A stretch of 64,000 bases of DNA from Spartinivicinus poritis (GCF_028858535.1 NZ_JAPMOU010000006.1:124001-188000), one strand, 5' to 3'. Counted from the first letter of the stretch, positions 18,620 through 30,278 are shown. Translations and numbers: made by a program. Notes: generated by a model from the sequence alone, not told the origin.

Positions 18620-20965
18620 TTAAAAGATATCTTCGGTTTTCAGTGCTCCTTCATCATCCAGCCCAGGTAGTTCACTGGAAGGGTCGTACTTAGGAGCAAG
18701 CTCCGTTCTAAATATTTCAAAAATCGTATCATGAGCACTGGCCTGGGTTGGCTTGCCTGTATTTGCATTAATTTTGACTTTGACTAATCCGTCAGGCTGT
18801 TTCAGCGGGTGTTCAGGCTTACCTGCTAGTGCTAGCCCCATGTATTTAATCCAGATCGGTAATGCGGCTGTGCCTCCAAACTCGCGGCGACCTAAAGTAG
18901 AAGGCTGGTCATAACCCACCCAGACAGTTGTAGTCAGGTCACTATTAAAGCCAGAAAACCAGGCGTCAACTTGATCGTTGGTGGTGCCCGTTTTACCTGC
19001 AATATCAGAGCGTTTTAGGACTAATGCACGACGTCCGGTACCCCGCTTAATTACATCTTGCAGCATGGTGTAGAGAATGTAATTAGCGCGTTCATCCATG
19101 ATGCGAGGAGCGGGCTTAAATGCTTCACCTTCTTCCACTGAGCCTGCCAAATAAGGCTGAGCTTGATAAACGGTGTTGCCTAGGTGCTCAATATGATCAA
19201 TAAAGTAAGGTTCAACTCGGTAACCTCCATTGGCTAAGCTGGCGTAACCTTTAGCTAAGTCAATTGGGGTCATTGCGCCACTGCCTAGTGATAGAGATAG
19301 GTCTCTAGGAAGAGCTTCTGGGTCAAAGCCAAACTTATCAACATAGGAAAGCATTTTATTAATGCCCAGTGCCTGTAGTAGTCGAATTGAGACAAGATTA
19401 CGGGATTGGTAAAGGGCTTTACGCAAGCGGGTTGGGCCAAGAAACTTACCACTGGAGTTTTTGGGGCGCCAGGCTTTATTGGTACTTGTGTCGTTGTAGA
19501 TAATTGGCGCATCGTTAACAGTACTGGCTGCTGTGTAACCATTTTCTAGAGCTGCGCTATACAGGAATGGCTTAAAATTGGAACCTGGCTGCCGTGAGGC
19601 TTGAGTAGCACGGTTAAATTTGCTTCGATTAAAATCGAAGCCACCGACTATGGCTGTTACTGCTGCATCTGATGGCCGCAGTGATACTAATGCGCCCTGA
19701 ACTTTGGGAATTTGAGCTAAATAGAGGGTTTCACCAACCTGAATAGTTCGTATTAAATCACCTACGGCAAGAATATCAGCTGCTTTTTTGGGCGCAGGAC
19801 CTAAGCTGTTAACCGTTTTATGAAGCCGAGCCCACTTTAATCCATCCCAACTTAAGGTTTGCTCTCCTTTTTTAGTGAGGATGGTGGCTGTTTTTTTATC
19901 AAGACTAGTGACAATGGCAGGTACTAGACGGCCAATGGTAGACACCTTCTTGAGCGCTTGTTGCCACTTTTCCTGGTCAAAGCCTGCCTCAGGAGGCATT
20001 TGTTTTTCTGGGCCACGATAACCGTGGCGCCATTCATACTCCACAAGGCCATCCTGTAGCGACTGAGTTGCCATTTCTTGGTTACTGCTGTTAATAGTCG
20101 TATACACCGAATAACCATCTGTGTAAGCGTTGGGGCCATAACGGTCGACCATAGCCTTCCTAACCATTTCAGCAAGGTAAGGCGAATTAAGTTCAATAGT
20201 CAGACCATGATATTTGGCAACGGCAGATGCTTCTTTTGCTTGGTTGTACTGCTGCTCATCAATAAAGCCCAGTTCATTCATGCGGTGTAATATCCAGTTA
20301 CGTCTTTCTAAAGCGCGGTCTGGATTAACAATAGGGTTATATTTGGAAGGTGCTTTAGGTAACCCTGCAATCATAGCAATTTCTGCAAGGTTCAGCTCAT
20401 CCAGGCTTTTTCCATAATAGACCTGAGCTGCTGCTGCTACACCATAGGCACGATTACCTAAATAAATTTTGTTTAGGTAAAGCTCCAAAATTTCTTCTTT
20501 AGGCAGTTCTCGCTCAATTTGGAGCGCTAATAAAATCTCATTGAACTTTCGAGAAAAGACCCGCTCTCGGCTAAGGAAGAAGTTCCTGGCGACCTGCATG
20601 GTGATGGTGCTTCCTCCCGTTCTGATAGAGCCGCTTTGTAATAGCTGAACTGCAGCCCTGGCGAGACCCTTTGGGTCGACCCCGTGATGTGAATAAAAGC
20701 GATTATCTTCTGCTGCAACAAAAGCTTTAATCATAAGTTCTGGCAGCTCGCTATACTTGATAGGGGTTCGACGCTTTTCACCAAACTCAGCAATGAGTTT
20801 CTGGTCTGCAGAATAAACTCGCAGAGGTGTTTGTAATTTAACCTCTCTTAAAGCTTCCACATCCGGCAGACCAGGGCTAAGGTATAAGAAAGCGCTCGCT
20901 AAAATGAGGAATGTGCCACATATTGAAAGAAAAGTAGCCCATAGTAAAAATCTGATAAATGTCAC
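18620..20965 (-). CDS. mrcA: Penicillin-binding protein 1A, bifunctional glycosyltransferase/transpeptidase
   Basis: A class A PBP of 781 residues that polymerises and crosslinks peptidoglycan at the cytoplasmic membrane. It has an N-terminal membrane anchor (FLLWATFLSICGTFLILASA) and a glycosyltransferase domain with catalytic Glu86 in AAEDNRFYSHHGVD plus GGSTITMQVARNFFLS. An OB-like insert follows. The transpeptidase motifs are the serine box SNFK (in RQPGSNFKPFLYSAALENGY), the SRN box (LYQSRNLVS) and the KTGT box (AGKTGTTNDQVDAWF). The start is GTG with AGAGGA five bases upstream. It is divergent from pilM, the arrangement seen in Pseudomonas. Confidence 0.97.
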   Translation of the reverse strand: MTFIRFLLWATFLSICGTFLILASAFLYLSPGLPDVEALREVKLQTPLRVYSADQKLIAEFGEKRRTPIKYSELPELMIKAFVAAEDNRFYSHHGVDPKGLARAAVQLLQSGSIRTGGSTITMQVARNFFLSRERVFSRKFNEILLALQIERELPKEEILELYLNKIYLGNRAYGVAAAAQVYYGKSLDELNLAEIAMIAGLPKAPSKYNPIVNPDRALERRNWILHRMNELGFIDEQQYNQAKEASAVAKYHGLTIELNSPYLAEMVRKAMVDRYGPNAYTDGYSVYTTINSSNQEMATQSLQDGLVEYEWRHGYRGPEKQMPPEAGFDQEKWQQALKKVSTIGRLVPAIVTSLDKKTATILTKKGEQTLSWDGLKWARLHKTVNSLGPAPKKAADILAVGDLIRTIQVGETLYLAQIPKVQGALVSLRPSDAAVTAIVGGFDFNRSKFNRATQASRQPGSNFKPFLYSAALENGYTAASTVNDAPIIYNDTSTNKAWRPKNSSGKFLGPTRLRKALYQSRNLVSIRLLQALGINKMLSYVDKFGFDPEALPRDLSLSLGSGAMTPIDLAKGYASLANGGYRVEPYFIDHIEHLGNTVYQAQPYLAGSVEEGEAFKPAPRIMDERANYILYTMLQDVIKRGTGRRALVLKRSDIAGKTGTTNDQVDAWFSGFNSDLTTTVWVGYDQPSTLGRREFGGTAALPIWIKYMGLALAGKPEHPLKQPDGLVKVKINANTGKPTQASAHDTIFEIFRTELAPKYDPSSELPGLDDEGALKTEDIF

Positions 20966-21123
20966 AACTTTCCTCTAGATCCTACGAAATTGAATGGCTA
21001 TGCGTAAACATGGGTGATTGTGCCGCGATTTACTGATCATTATAAGGACTTTTTTAGCATTTCACAGAATTGCGGAATCACTGCTACTGTTATTTAATGT
21101 AGAAAAGTAACTTTCATTTGTAA

Positions 21124-22211
<1,088 letters not shown>

Positions 22212-22212
<1 letters not shown>

Positions 22213-22790
22213 TGGCTCGGATAAACCTCCTTCCATGGCGGGAAGAGCTGCGCGAGGAGCGCAAAAAGCAATTTTTGATGGTTTTGCTGGGAACAGCAGT
22301 AGTAGCAGGCATCACGATTTTTTTAGGTGATATGCAAATTAATGGAGCTATCAATTATCAGCAGAGTAGAAATGAATTTTTGAAAAAAGAAATTGCTGCT
22401 CTTGATAAAAGAATTGTGGAAATAAAAGAATTAAAGAAAAAACGAGAAGAGCTGCTGGAGCGGATGAAAGTTATCCAGGATCTTCAGGGTAATCGGCCAA
22501 TTATTGTCAGGGTTTTTGATGAGCTGGTTAAGTCTGTTCCCGATGGTGTTTATTTTACTTCTCTGGAAATGAAGAAAAATCAGTTGCTGGTTAATGGCTT
22601 TGCTGAGTCTAACAACCGAGTTTCCAATCTGATGCGGGATTTTGATAACTCTGAGTGGTTTACTAGTCCAAACCTTACTTCGGTAAAAGCTGCAGATAAA
22701 AGTGACCTGGCTAATCAGTTTGTATTGACAGTTAACCAGACGACCCCTAAAGCCCTTCAGGAACAACAGAAGAAGGAGCAGGAACAATGA
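22212..22790 (+). CDS. pilN: Type IV pilus assembly protein PilN
   Basis: A 192-residue bitopic inner-membrane protein. The conserved cytoplasmic tail MARINLLPWREELREERKKQ binds PilM, the single membrane helix is MVLLGTAVVAGITIFLGDM, and the periplasmic part has a coiled coil (FLKKEIAALDKRIVEIKELK) and a ferredoxin-like domain that pairs with PilO. The ATG overlaps the pilM stop in TAATG, so translation is coupled. An in-frame start 30 bases upstream would lose the canonical N-terminus. Confidence 0.96.
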
Positions 22791-23398
22791 GCTTTGCTGA
22801 CTCCCTAAAACAGCTGAATGAGCTGGATCCTGAAAATATAGGGTCATGGCCGGCTTTTGCAAAAGCGTTTGTTGTGGTGATTCTTTTTGTAGCTGCAGTA
22901 GGGGCGGGCTATTATTTTCATTTAAGTGATTTAAAAAAACGTTATGACAGGGTTCAAGGAGAGGAGAGTACCTTAAAAGAACAATTTCGTCATAAAGCAT
23001 TTCAAGCTGCTAACCTTGATGCATACAAAGCGCAAATGGTTGAAATGGAAAAAACCTTCGGTGCATTGGTGAAACAGTTGCCCAGTGATACAGAAGTGCC
23101 GGGTTTATTGGAAGACATAAGTCGTGCAGGTTTGGGTAGTGGGCTATATTTTAATGCAATACAGTTGCAGCCTGAAAAAGCGCAAGAGTTTTATATTGAA
23201 CTACCGATCAATATTAGTGTGCGCGGCAACTACCACGATTTAGGTAATTTTGTTAGCTCCGTGGCCAGTTTACCAAGGATTGTCACCTTACATGATTTCA
23301 GTATTAAGCCTTCTGCTGATAACGCTGAAATTTTGAATATGGAAATAGTGGCCAAGACTTATCGCTATCATGATAAGTCTGAGGATGCGAGCCAATAG
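22787..23398 (+). CDS. pilO: Type IV pilus assembly protein PilO
   Basis: A 203-residue inner-membrane partner of PilN that forms the periplasmic alignment complex between motor and secretin. A short cytoplasmic N-terminus is followed by one membrane helix (FAKAFVVVILFVAAVGAGYYF), a coiled coil and the conserved core LVKQLPSDTEVPGLLEDISRAGLGSGL, then the ferredoxin-like C-terminal domain. The ATG overlaps the pilN stop in ATGA. Confidence 0.96.
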   Translation: MSFADSLKQLNELDPENIGSWPAFAKAFVVVILFVAAVGAGYYFHLSDLKKRYDRVQGEESTLKEQFRHKAFQAANLDAYKAQMVEMEKTFGALVKQLPSDTEVPGLLEDISRAGLGSGLYFNAIQLQPEKAQEFYIELPINISVRGNYHDLGNFVSSVASLPRIVTLHDFSIKPSADNAEILNMEIVAKTYRYHDKSEDASQ

Positions 23399-23413
23399 GA
23401 GACGAGGCACGAA

Positions 23414-23947
23414 ATGAGCAAACCAATGCATGTGAAGTTGATTGCCTTGAGCGCCCTATGTGTTCTGGCTGGCTGCTCTCCCAGTGGTCAGTTTGCCGAT
23501 TTAGAGCAGTACATTGAAAAGGTGCAAGATGAACCTAAAGGGCAGATTCCACCACTTCCTAAATTTAGAACGTATGAGGCCTTTGCCTATAGCGCCTCTG
23601 GCCTACGTAGTCCTTTCCTGCCTCCGGTTAAAATAGAAATTGCTAAAGATGAGCAGGAAGACTCAACAGTTAAACCAGACCCAAATCGCCAGAAGGAGTA
23701 TTTGGAAAACTTTGGTATTGAGTCATTTGAGATGGTTGGCACTATGAGTAATGGTGCCCGGTTTTTAGGGCTGGTTAAAGGAGGCGATGGTATTCATAAG
23801 GTAGAAGTGGGTAATTACCTTGGTCGTAACCATGGCAAAATCACTGATATTAGTGAAACTAAAATCAGTGTAATTGAAATTGTCCCTACCGGAAAAGACC
23901 GGTGGGTCGAAAGGCCAAGAGAAATAGAATTAAAAGAAGGTGGCTAA
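23414..23947 (+). CDS. pilP: Type IV pilus biogenesis lipoprotein PilP
   Basis: A 177-residue lipoprotein with lipobox VLAGC near residue 21. The disordered linker (VQDEPKGQIPPLPKF) contacts PilN/PilO, and the C-terminal beta domain (GIESFEMVGTMSNGARFLGL ... VEVGNYLGRNHGKI) contacts the secretin PilQ. The ribosome site GGAGACGAGG precedes the ATG. An unusually long gap of 311 bases separates it from pilQ. Confidence 0.95.
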   Translation: MSKPMHVKLIALSALCVLAGCSPSGQFADLEQYIEKVQDEPKGQIPPLPKFRTYEAFAYSASGLRSPFLPPVKIEIAKDEQEDSTVKPDPNRQKEYLENFGIESFEMVGTMSNGARFLGLVKGGDGIHKVEVGNYLGRNHGKITDISETKISVIEIVPTGKDRWVERPREIELKEGG

Positions 23948-24258
23948 TCGGCGCAAAATTAACTATATCGTTTATAGGGGCGAACAAGGTAACTCTGTAT
24001 TGGCAACCTAAAGCGATAAAAAAGAAACTGTAAAATAATAAAACTTCTTGCTAGTAAGTAAATAAATACCTTTCGATTTATCTATAAATTGACAGTAATT
24101 GTTTCGGTTTTAACTAGCAAACCAGCTGTGGCCGTTGTTTAGGTGTTTTGGCTGTAGCATAACTATTTATCCGGGCTCTAGGAAAATTGCTGGTATTTCC
24201 TGATTAAGAGCATTTAAGACTCAATGAATCTGACAAAAACAACAACTGGTGGGTAGGT
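23948..24258. other. Gap between pilP and pilQ
   Basis: 311 AT-rich bases without a gene, where the two genes are normally close together. TTGACA at 24089-24094 followed 16 bases later by TAACTA is a weak candidate for an internal promoter driving pilQ separately. No terminator hairpin is obvious. Confidence 0.35.
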
Positions 24259-26394
24259 ATGAGCACCAAACTGATAAAAAGTGTGGGAATTTCGCTGTTG
24301 GCTGCAGTGTTTAGTGTTGACTCGCTGCAAGCGCTTGCCGCAACCATTAAGGATCTGGAAGTAGCTTCTCTGCCTGGCGAAAAGGTGGAACTAAAACTGG
24401 AGTTTGATGGTGGTGTACCAAAGCCCCGAGGTTACACAATTGAAAAGCCTGCCCGGATTTCAATTGATTTGCCTGGCACTAATAGTGCCTTGCCAAATAA
24501 ATACAATGAAATTGGTTTTGGCAGTGCTAAAAGTTTAACAATTCTGGAAGCAAAAGATAGAACTCGTCTTATTGTTAATTTGGCAAAACCTTCTAAATAC
24601 GCCACTCGTATTGAAGGTAATCACCTTTATATTTTAATTGGCTCTGATGTGGCAGGAACAGTAACAACAGCGGCTAATCAACAGCCTAGTGAATCCGCAG
24701 GCTCAAGGTCAAAGGCAACTACCCGCTCTTTGGCGCAAGCCACCACTACGAGAAGTAAACCTAAACAGGACTACAGTAGAAAGGCTATCACTAATATTGA
24801 CTTTGAGCGTGGTGAAGGTGGTGAAGGTAATGTGGTAATTACTTTATCTAATCCGAATGTGCCGCTTGATATGTCAGAAGAAGCGGGCCGAATTCGCTTA
24901 GAATTTGCTGGTGCTGAGCTACCTACCGAGTTACGTAACCGCCTGGATGTAGTTGACTTTGCTACTCCTGTGCATTTTATTGATGCAACTAAAGAGCGCA
25001 GTGGCGCGGTTATTGTAGTAGAGCCAGAAGGATTTTATGACTATCTTGCCTATCAAACAGATAATACTTTGACCATTAGTGTTAAACCGTTAAAAGAACA
25101 AGAAGTAGAAAGAAGAAAGCGGGACCGGTTTGTTTATACCGGGGAAAAATTATCGCTTAATTTCCAAAACATTGATGTCAGAAGTGTGCTGCAGTTAATT
25201 GCTGATTTTACTGATCTTAACCTGGTTGCTAGTGATACAGTCACAGGTGATATCACCCTAAGGCTACAAAATGTGCCTTGGGATCAGGCTTTAGATTTAG
25301 TATTAAAGGCTAAAGGACTGGATAAACGTAAAGTAGGTAATGTATTAATGGTGGCGCCTGCTGATGAAATTGCTGCCAGAGAAAAGCAAGAGCTGGAAAA
25401 TGATAAGCAAATTGAAGAGTTGGCTCCAACTTTTACTGACTTGATACAAATTAATTATGCCGATGCGGCTGAGGTTGCTGGAGTACTACAAGGTGGTGCG
25501 GAAGGTGATGTAGGCTTATTAAGTGATCGTGGTACTGTTCAGGTAGTTGAAAGAACTAATAGTTTATTAGTTCAGGATACCCGCAAAAAACTGGATGAAA
25601 TCATTGAGTTAATTAAGAAAATAGATATACCTGTCCAGCAAGTACTTATAGAAGCTAGAATTGTAGAAGCAACTGACACTGCAACAGAAGCTTTAGGTGT
25701 ACAGTGGGGGGGGCATTCAGGCCTCACCAAAAAATGGTCAGTTCAGGGTAATGATAAGACAGAAAATGGTTTACAATTGAAGTCAGGTGAGGATGAGGAT
25801 TTATTATTTACTGACTTAATTCCTACTGGGCAGTTTACACCATCTTCTAATATTTTATTAGGCTTTACCTCAAAAAATACGCTTTTAGCTGCTCAATTAT
25901 ATGCTTTAGAAAGTGAAGGTCAGTCAGAGACTCTATCTCAACCTAAAGTATTTACCACAAATAAAAAAGAGGCTTTGATTAAAACTGGCCAAGAGATTGC
26001 CTATCAAGAAGCAAGTTCAAGTGGGGCAACCTCAACCTCATTTAAAGAAGCGGTACTTTCATTAAAAGTAACACCTCATATTACACCTGATAACCAAATA
26101 TTTTTGGATGTGATTGTGAATAAAGACTCTGTAGCTCAGGACATTGGAGGAACAGTGCCAGGAATTAATACCAAAGAGGTACAAACTCAAGTACTGGTTC
26201 CTAATGGTGTAACAGTGGTTATTGGAGGTGTGTTTGAGCAGCAGACAAATGAAAATGAATCTAAAGTCCCTTTTCTTGGAGACGTTCCCATTATAGGCCG
26301 GTTATTTAGAAAAGATGAAAAACGAGATAATAAGGAAGAGCTCCTCATTTTCATTACACCCAAAATCGTTGATAATGTTCTGACGTCGCGATAA
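24259..26394 (+). CDS. pilQ: Type IV pilus secretin PilQ
   Basis: The outer-membrane channel for the pilus fibre, 711 residues. In order: a signal peptide (ISLLAAVFSVDSLQALA); two AMIN domains (first near 30-130, second about 180-290) that bind peptidoglycan; a secretin short N-terminal domain (KLSLNFQNIDVRSVLQLIAD); an N1 domain (LIQINYADAAEVAGVLQ); and the secretin core ending in GGVFEQQTNENESKVPFLGD and PIIGRLF. The length is typical. The ribosome site GGGTAGG lies just before the ATG. Confidence 0.97.
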   Translation: MSTKLIKSVGISLLAAVFSVDSLQALAATIKDLEVASLPGEKVELKLEFDGGVPKPRGYTIEKPARISIDLPGTNSALPNKYNEIGFGSAKSLTILEAKDRTRLIVNLAKPSKYATRIEGNHLYILIGSDVAGTVTTAANQQPSESAGSRSKATTRSLAQATTTRSKPKQDYSRKAITNIDFERGEGGEGNVVITLSNPNVPLDMSEEAGRIRLEFAGAELPTELRNRLDVVDFATPVHFIDATKERSGAVIVVEPEGFYDYLAYQTDNTLTISVKPLKEQEVERRKRDRFVYTGEKLSLNFQNIDVRSVLQLIADFTDLNLVASDTVTGDITLRLQNVPWDQALDLVLKAKGLDKRKVGNVLMVAPADEIAAREKQELENDKQIEELAPTFTDLIQINYADAAEVAGVLQGGAEGDVGLLSDRGTVQVVERTNSLLVQDTRKKLDEIIELIKKIDIPVQQVLIEARIVEATDTATEALGVQWGGHSGLTKKWSVQGNDKTENGLQLKSGEDEDLLFTDLIPTGQFTPSSNILLGFTSKNTLLAAQLYALESEGQSETLSQPKVFTTNKKEALIKTGQEIAYQEASSSGATSTSFKEAVLSLKVTPHITPDNQIFLDVIVNKDSVAQDIGGTVPGINTKEVQTQVLVPNGVTVVIGGVFEQQTNENESKVPFLGDVPIIGRLFRKDEKRDNKEELLIFITPKIVDNVLTSR

Positions 26395-26409
26395 CCAGTT
26401 ATGTAATAG

Positions 26410-26943
26410 ATGTCGAAGTACAATATATTTTTAATTGGCCCGATGGGTGCTGGTAAAAGCACCATCGGGCGTTTGCTTTCTAAAGAGCTGAACTTGCCGT
26501 TTAAAGACTCTGACCGAGAGATCGAAGCTCGGTCGGGTGCTGATATCCCCTGGATCTTTGATGTTGAAGGTGAAGAGGGCTTTCGGCTGCGGGAAACCGG
26601 TATGCTGCAGGATTTGGTACTAGATGAACGGGTAGTGCTAGCCACTGGTGGGGGTGCGGTGTTGCGTCAGGAAAATCGTCAGTTGCTGACCACCTATGGT
26701 ACAGTGGTATATCTGGAGACCAGTGTTGAGCAACAGCTAGAGCGTACTGCTCGAGACAAACGTCGGCCATTACTACAACAGGCTGATCCAAGAACAGTAT
26801 TAACTGAGTTGTTATCTGTTAGGGGGCCAATCTATGAATCACTGGCTGATATCACTATTCATACCGATGGTAAGTCCCCCCGTGGTGTGGTAAGTGAGAT
26901 TACCGAAGCGCTAGACCAGCTGAATCTGAATAGACCCCAGTAA
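26410..26943 (+). CDS. aroK: Shikimate kinase
   Basis: Phosphorylates shikimate at the 3-OH in aromatic amino-acid biosynthesis. The 177-residue P-loop kinase has Walker [10 protein letters not shown] near residue 10, the shikimate-binding [11 protein letters not shown] and EEGFRLRE, the ATGGGAV loop and the lid RDKRRPLL. It begins 15 bases after pilQ and precedes aroB, the conserved pairing. Confidence 0.97.
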   Translation: MSKYNIFLIGPMGAGKSTIGRLLSKELNLPFKDSDREIEARSGADIPWIFDVEGEEGFRLRETGMLQDLVLDERVVLATGGGAVLRQENRQLLTTYGTVVYLETSVEQQLERTARDKRRPLLQQADPRTVLTELLSVRGPIYESLADITIHTDGKSPRGVVSEITEALDQLNLNRPQ

Positions 26944-26974
26944 TTTATCAACCTTTAAAATGCAGTAAATCAAG

Positions 26975-28045
26975 ATGGAAAAGTTAATTGTCGATTTAGC
27001 TGAAAGAAGTTATCCCATATATATTGGCCAACAATTAATTGACCAGTTTGAATACTATCAGCCTCATATTGATGGCAAGCAAGTCTTAATTGTCACGAAT
27101 GACACAGTAGCGCCTTTATATCTTGAACGAGTTAAACAAACTCTGACTGGTCATTACCAAGTGGCTGAAGTGGTGTTGTCTGATGGTGAGCAATATAAAA
27201 CCTTAGCAACTGTTGAAAAAATCTACGATGTATTACTAACCAATAAATTCAACCGTACCGTGACACTAGTTGCCTTAGGTGGTGGTGTTATAGGGGATAT
27301 TACCGGTTTTGCAGCTGCTACCTATCAGCGAGGGGTTAACTTTATTCAAGTGCCAACTACCCTTCTTGCTCAAGTAGACTCATCTGTTGGTGGCAAAACA
27401 GGAGTAAATCACCCACTGGGTAAAAACATGATTGGTGCTTTTTATCAGCCCAAATGTGTCATTGCCGATACAACCACCTTAAATACTCTGCCAGATCGAG
27501 AGTTGTCAGCAGGTATTGCTGAAGTAATTAAGTATGGTTTGATTTCCGATAAACCTTTTTTTGAGTGGCTGGAAGAGCATGTTAGCTCACTGGTTAGCAG
27601 ATGCTCTGATAGTTTAGGCTATGCCGTTTTACGCTCTTGTGAAAATAAGGCATGGGTTGTTGCTCAAGATGAAAAAGAAGGTGGTATTCGCGCTATTTTA
27701 AATCTAGGCCATACCTTTGGTCATGCTATTGAGAATTTTATGGGCTATGGTAGGTGGCTACATGGTGAAGCCGTAGCTGCTGGTATGGTACAAGCGGCAG
27801 ACTTGTCGTGCCGGATTGGCTGGATAACTGAATCAGAAGTATCAGGAGTTAAGTCACTGTTAAAACAGGCTAGCTTGCCGATTGAGCCACCAGAAGAAAT
27901 GTCTTGTAATGATTATTTAGAGCTAATGGCTGTAGATAAAAAAGTAATTGATGGTCAGCTTCGGTTAGTATTGTTAGAGTCGATAGGCAAAGCTATTGTG
28001 ACAGCTGATTTTGATCGACAGTTGTTGCTTGATACTCTTGGCTAA
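26975..28045 (+). CDS. aroB: 3-dehydroquinate synthase
   Basis: The NAD- and zinc-dependent second enzyme of the shikimate pathway, converting DAHP to 3-dehydroquinate. At 356 residues it is the normal size. The NAD-binding [20 protein letters not shown], the substrate loop [15 protein letters not shown] and the zinc ligands in [18 protein letters not shown] and [10 protein letters not shown] are all present. It is co-oriented with aroK, 31 bases after its stop. Confidence 0.98.
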   Translation: MEKLIVDLAERSYPIYIGQQLIDQFEYYQPHIDGKQVLIVTNDTVAPLYLERVKQTLTGHYQVAEVVLSDGEQYKTLATVEKIYDVLLTNKFNRTVTLVALGGGVIGDITGFAAATYQRGVNFIQVPTTLLAQVDSSVGGKTGVNHPLGKNMIGAFYQPKCVIADTTTLNTLPDRELSAGIAEVIKYGLISDKPFFEWLEEHVSSLVSRCSDSLGYAVLRSCENKAWVVAQDEKEGGIRAILNLGHTFGHAIENFMGYGRWLHGEAVAAGMVQAADLSCRIGWITESEVSGVKSLLKQASLPIEPPEEMSCNDYLELMAVDKKVIDGQLRLVLLESIGKAIVTADFDRQLLLDTLG

Positions 28046-28077
28046 TTGTGTACAGATAATTAGGTCTACGTTATTTT

Positions 28078-29709
28078 GTGATAGATGATTTTCAACAGCA
28101 CCTACAACAAGCAAAAAATCTGCTAGCAAAATACAACAGCCCATTTTTTTGGAGTGGTGCTGAGCGAGGGCGTGCTGTTGAGCAGATAAGTCACCTGGTT
28201 AATTTTAGTCAACTGCTACTGTTAGTCACTGGCCCCACAGGAAGTGGTAAAACTACTATTTTGCAGCAGGCTCACCAAAACTTACAGAAACAATGTCGCT
28301 GCTGCTTTATCACAGTAACTCCCATGATGAATGCGAGCCAGTTATTTTCCCAGCTGTGGAAAACACTGGTCGACCAAACCCAGCCAGTTAGTGTTAAAAC
28401 CCCTGAAGCCCTGCTTTTTGCGGTTCGTGATGTTTTATTGGTTGAGCAGCCGGCAGTTGTATTTATTGATGATGCTTTATTGCTGGATGTAGATGCTCTT
28501 CGCTTGTTAGTCGCACTGTCATTTAAGTCTCATGACCAAAGTTTGCCTGTGCACTTTATTATTTCTGGTAATGAAGCCCTAGAAAAAAAATTACAGCAAA
28601 GTAGTCAGTTATCCCATGCTGACTTGCTATATACCATACACTTACATCAGCTGACTCTTGAAGAAACTACCGATTATTTGCACCACTACTTAAAAGCAAC
28701 AACAACTGGAGAGACAAGGGAACTTACGACAACTGACTTAGACAAAATCCATAAGCAGGCGGAAGGTAACTTTAGCAAGCTAAATATGCTTGTTGATGAG
28801 GTATTAGCACGCAAGATGGATACGAGTGAGCCAACAAAGCTGGGGTTACCAAAAGGGCACCTCTATGCCATAGGTATTGTGGCAAGCACTTTATTAATAT
28901 TATTGTTAGTAAACTCGCTGTTTTTTCCTGAAATACCGGAGCAAACTCAACCTAAAGTAGAATCCAGTAATAAAACTACAACTATTGAAGTGCTGTTGTG
29001 GGACGAAGAAGTTGCAGTTGAAAAGCCAGTGTTGCCAGTGGTTGAGCCAGATTTAGGTGTTAACTCTACAGAATCATTACCTAGTCAATCAGCGAATAAT
29101 GAAGCTGGCAGCACAGTCATTACCATAGAAAGTCCTATAGCTGACTCAAGTGAGAAGCAGCCTGTTGCCTTAGTAGAAAAGCCTGAAAAACCACTTATTG
29201 ATAAGCCAGAAATAACTAAAAAAGCTGAGCCAGTCAGTCAGCAAAAGCAGTCTGATACTGTTGTTGTCAGTACAACACCTACTCAAAAACCAGCAGTAAA
29301 TAAACCCACAGTAAAACTTGAAGTTGAAAAACCACAACCAAAAGTAAAGGAAAGCAAGCCTGTGGTTAAGGCTCCAGCAAAAGTGGCTAAGAAAAAGCCG
29401 CCCACTTTTTTTGCTGATGAAAGCTGGTATTTAAAGCGACCCAAATCAAGTTATGTACTCCAAGTGCTGGGTGTTAGCTCAAGCCGAGGGGCTAAAGCAT
29501 TTATCAGCCAACACAGGACTGCTGGTAATTTAAAGTATTTTCGTACGCGCTATAAAGGCAAGCCATGGTATGTAGTAACCATTGGTCTATATCCAAACCG
29601 AGATAGTGCACAAACAGCCTCTCGCCAATTACCCCCAAAACTCAGACAGCAAAAGCCTTGGGCTAGAAGCATTGCGAGTGTTCAGGCGGATATTCGCAAA
29701 AACCAATAA
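28078..29709 (+). CDS. AAA ATPase with transmembrane helix and SPOR domain (DamX position)
   Basis: A 543-residue protein located between aroB and gltB, where DamX-like proteins are found. Residues 1-240 form an ExeA-like AAA ATPase with Walker A GPTGSGKTT at 52-60 and Walker B AVVFIDDALLL. A membrane helix follows near 262-281 (IGIVASTLLILLLVNSLFF), then a long Pro/Lys/Glu/Val-rich periplasmic linker and a C-terminal SPOR domain (SYVLQVLGVSSSRGAKAFIS ... WYVVTIGLYPNRDSA). The SPOR domain implies septal peptidoglycan binding; the ATPase role is unknown. The start is GTG with only a weak ribosome site. Confidence 0.85.
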   Translation: MIDDFQQHLQQAKNLLAKYNSPFFWSGAERGRAVEQISHLVNFSQLLLLVTGPTGSGKTTILQQAHQNLQKQCRCCFITVTPMMNASQLFSQLWKTLVDQTQPVSVKTPEALLFAVRDVLLVEQPAVVFIDDALLLDVDALRLLVALSFKSHDQSLPVHFIISGNEALEKKLQQSSQLSHADLLYTIHLHQLTLEETTDYLHHYLKATTTGETRELTTTDLDKIHKQAEGNFSKLNMLVDEVLARKMDTSEPTKLGLPKGHLYAIGIVASTLLILLLVNSLFFPEIPEQTQPKVESSNKTTTIEVLLWDEEVAVEKPVLPVVEPDLGVNSTESLPSQSANNEAGSTVITIESPIADSSEKQPVALVEKPEKPLIDKPEITKKAEPVSQQKQSDTVVVSTTPTQKPAVNKPTVKLEVEKPQPKVKESKPVVKAPAKVAKKKPPTFFADESWYLKRPKSSYVLQVLGVSSSRGAKAFISQHRTAGNLKYFRTRYKGKPWYVVTIGLYPNRDSAQTASRQLPPKLRQQKPWARSIASVQADIRKNQ

Positions 29710-29799
29710 GCTGTCATTCAAGGCTATTTTTATCTTTCAGCCATATATTGCAGAAGCTGCTTCCCCCCTTTTTTCAAAGAGGTTTTCGCGAAAGCTGTT

Positions 29800-29912
29800 C
29801 CCCCCTTTGATAAAGGGGGGCTAGGGGGGATTTAAAGTGGCCGTAGTTTTTGAGCCATCTCTGCTTTATTTGCTTATGAAAATCCCCCTCAATCCCCCTT
29901 TTTCAAAGGGGG
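29800..29912. repeat. Pair of inverted C/G-rich hairpin repeats upstream of gltB
   Basis: CCCCCCTTT-GAT-AAAGGGGGG (29800-29820) is followed by CTAGGGGGGATTT. After 50 bases comes a second copy in opposite orientation (AATCCCCCTCAATCCCC then CCCCCTTTTTCAAAGGGGG at 29894-29912). A partial third C-run lies at 29763. This is the layout of REP/BIME-type interspersed repeats. The remaining intergenic DNA to 30278 is AT-rich, with no gene or clear promoter seen. Confidence 0.7.
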
Positions 29913-30278
29913 AGGCTGGGTTGCACTATATTTCTAATTACTCAATTCTCGTATATTTATTGAGCAATTCGCTTTTAAAACCGCAGTAAGTAGATAAGAA
30001 CAAGTTGATTTTAACTAAAAGCATTTCTTAAAGACTTGGTATGCTCTGACTAATTGTGGGTGACTAACGACTTCTGCCTGCTAGCTTGAAGCGATCTCAT
30101 TAACAATTGCAATATGAGTTGCCTTAAAAAATTATGACTATGGGACACTTATTTGTCTCAAATGGACATCATGTGTAGAATGTTTGCCCCTTGCACCAAA
30201 ATTGCTACCACATAATAACAACACCAAGGATAGCTAAGTAACTGAAAAAACAAGAAATTCCTGGTGAGAGTGTGCCAT

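Noticed and set aside
18406-18693. 95-codon frame over the malic enzyme terminator and mrcA end
   Set aside because: It spans a strong terminator and the antisense of mrcA, so coding is implausible.
29582-29824. Out-of-frame open frame at the end of the AAA/SPOR gene
   Set aside because: It overlaps the real gene in another frame and runs into the hairpin repeats.
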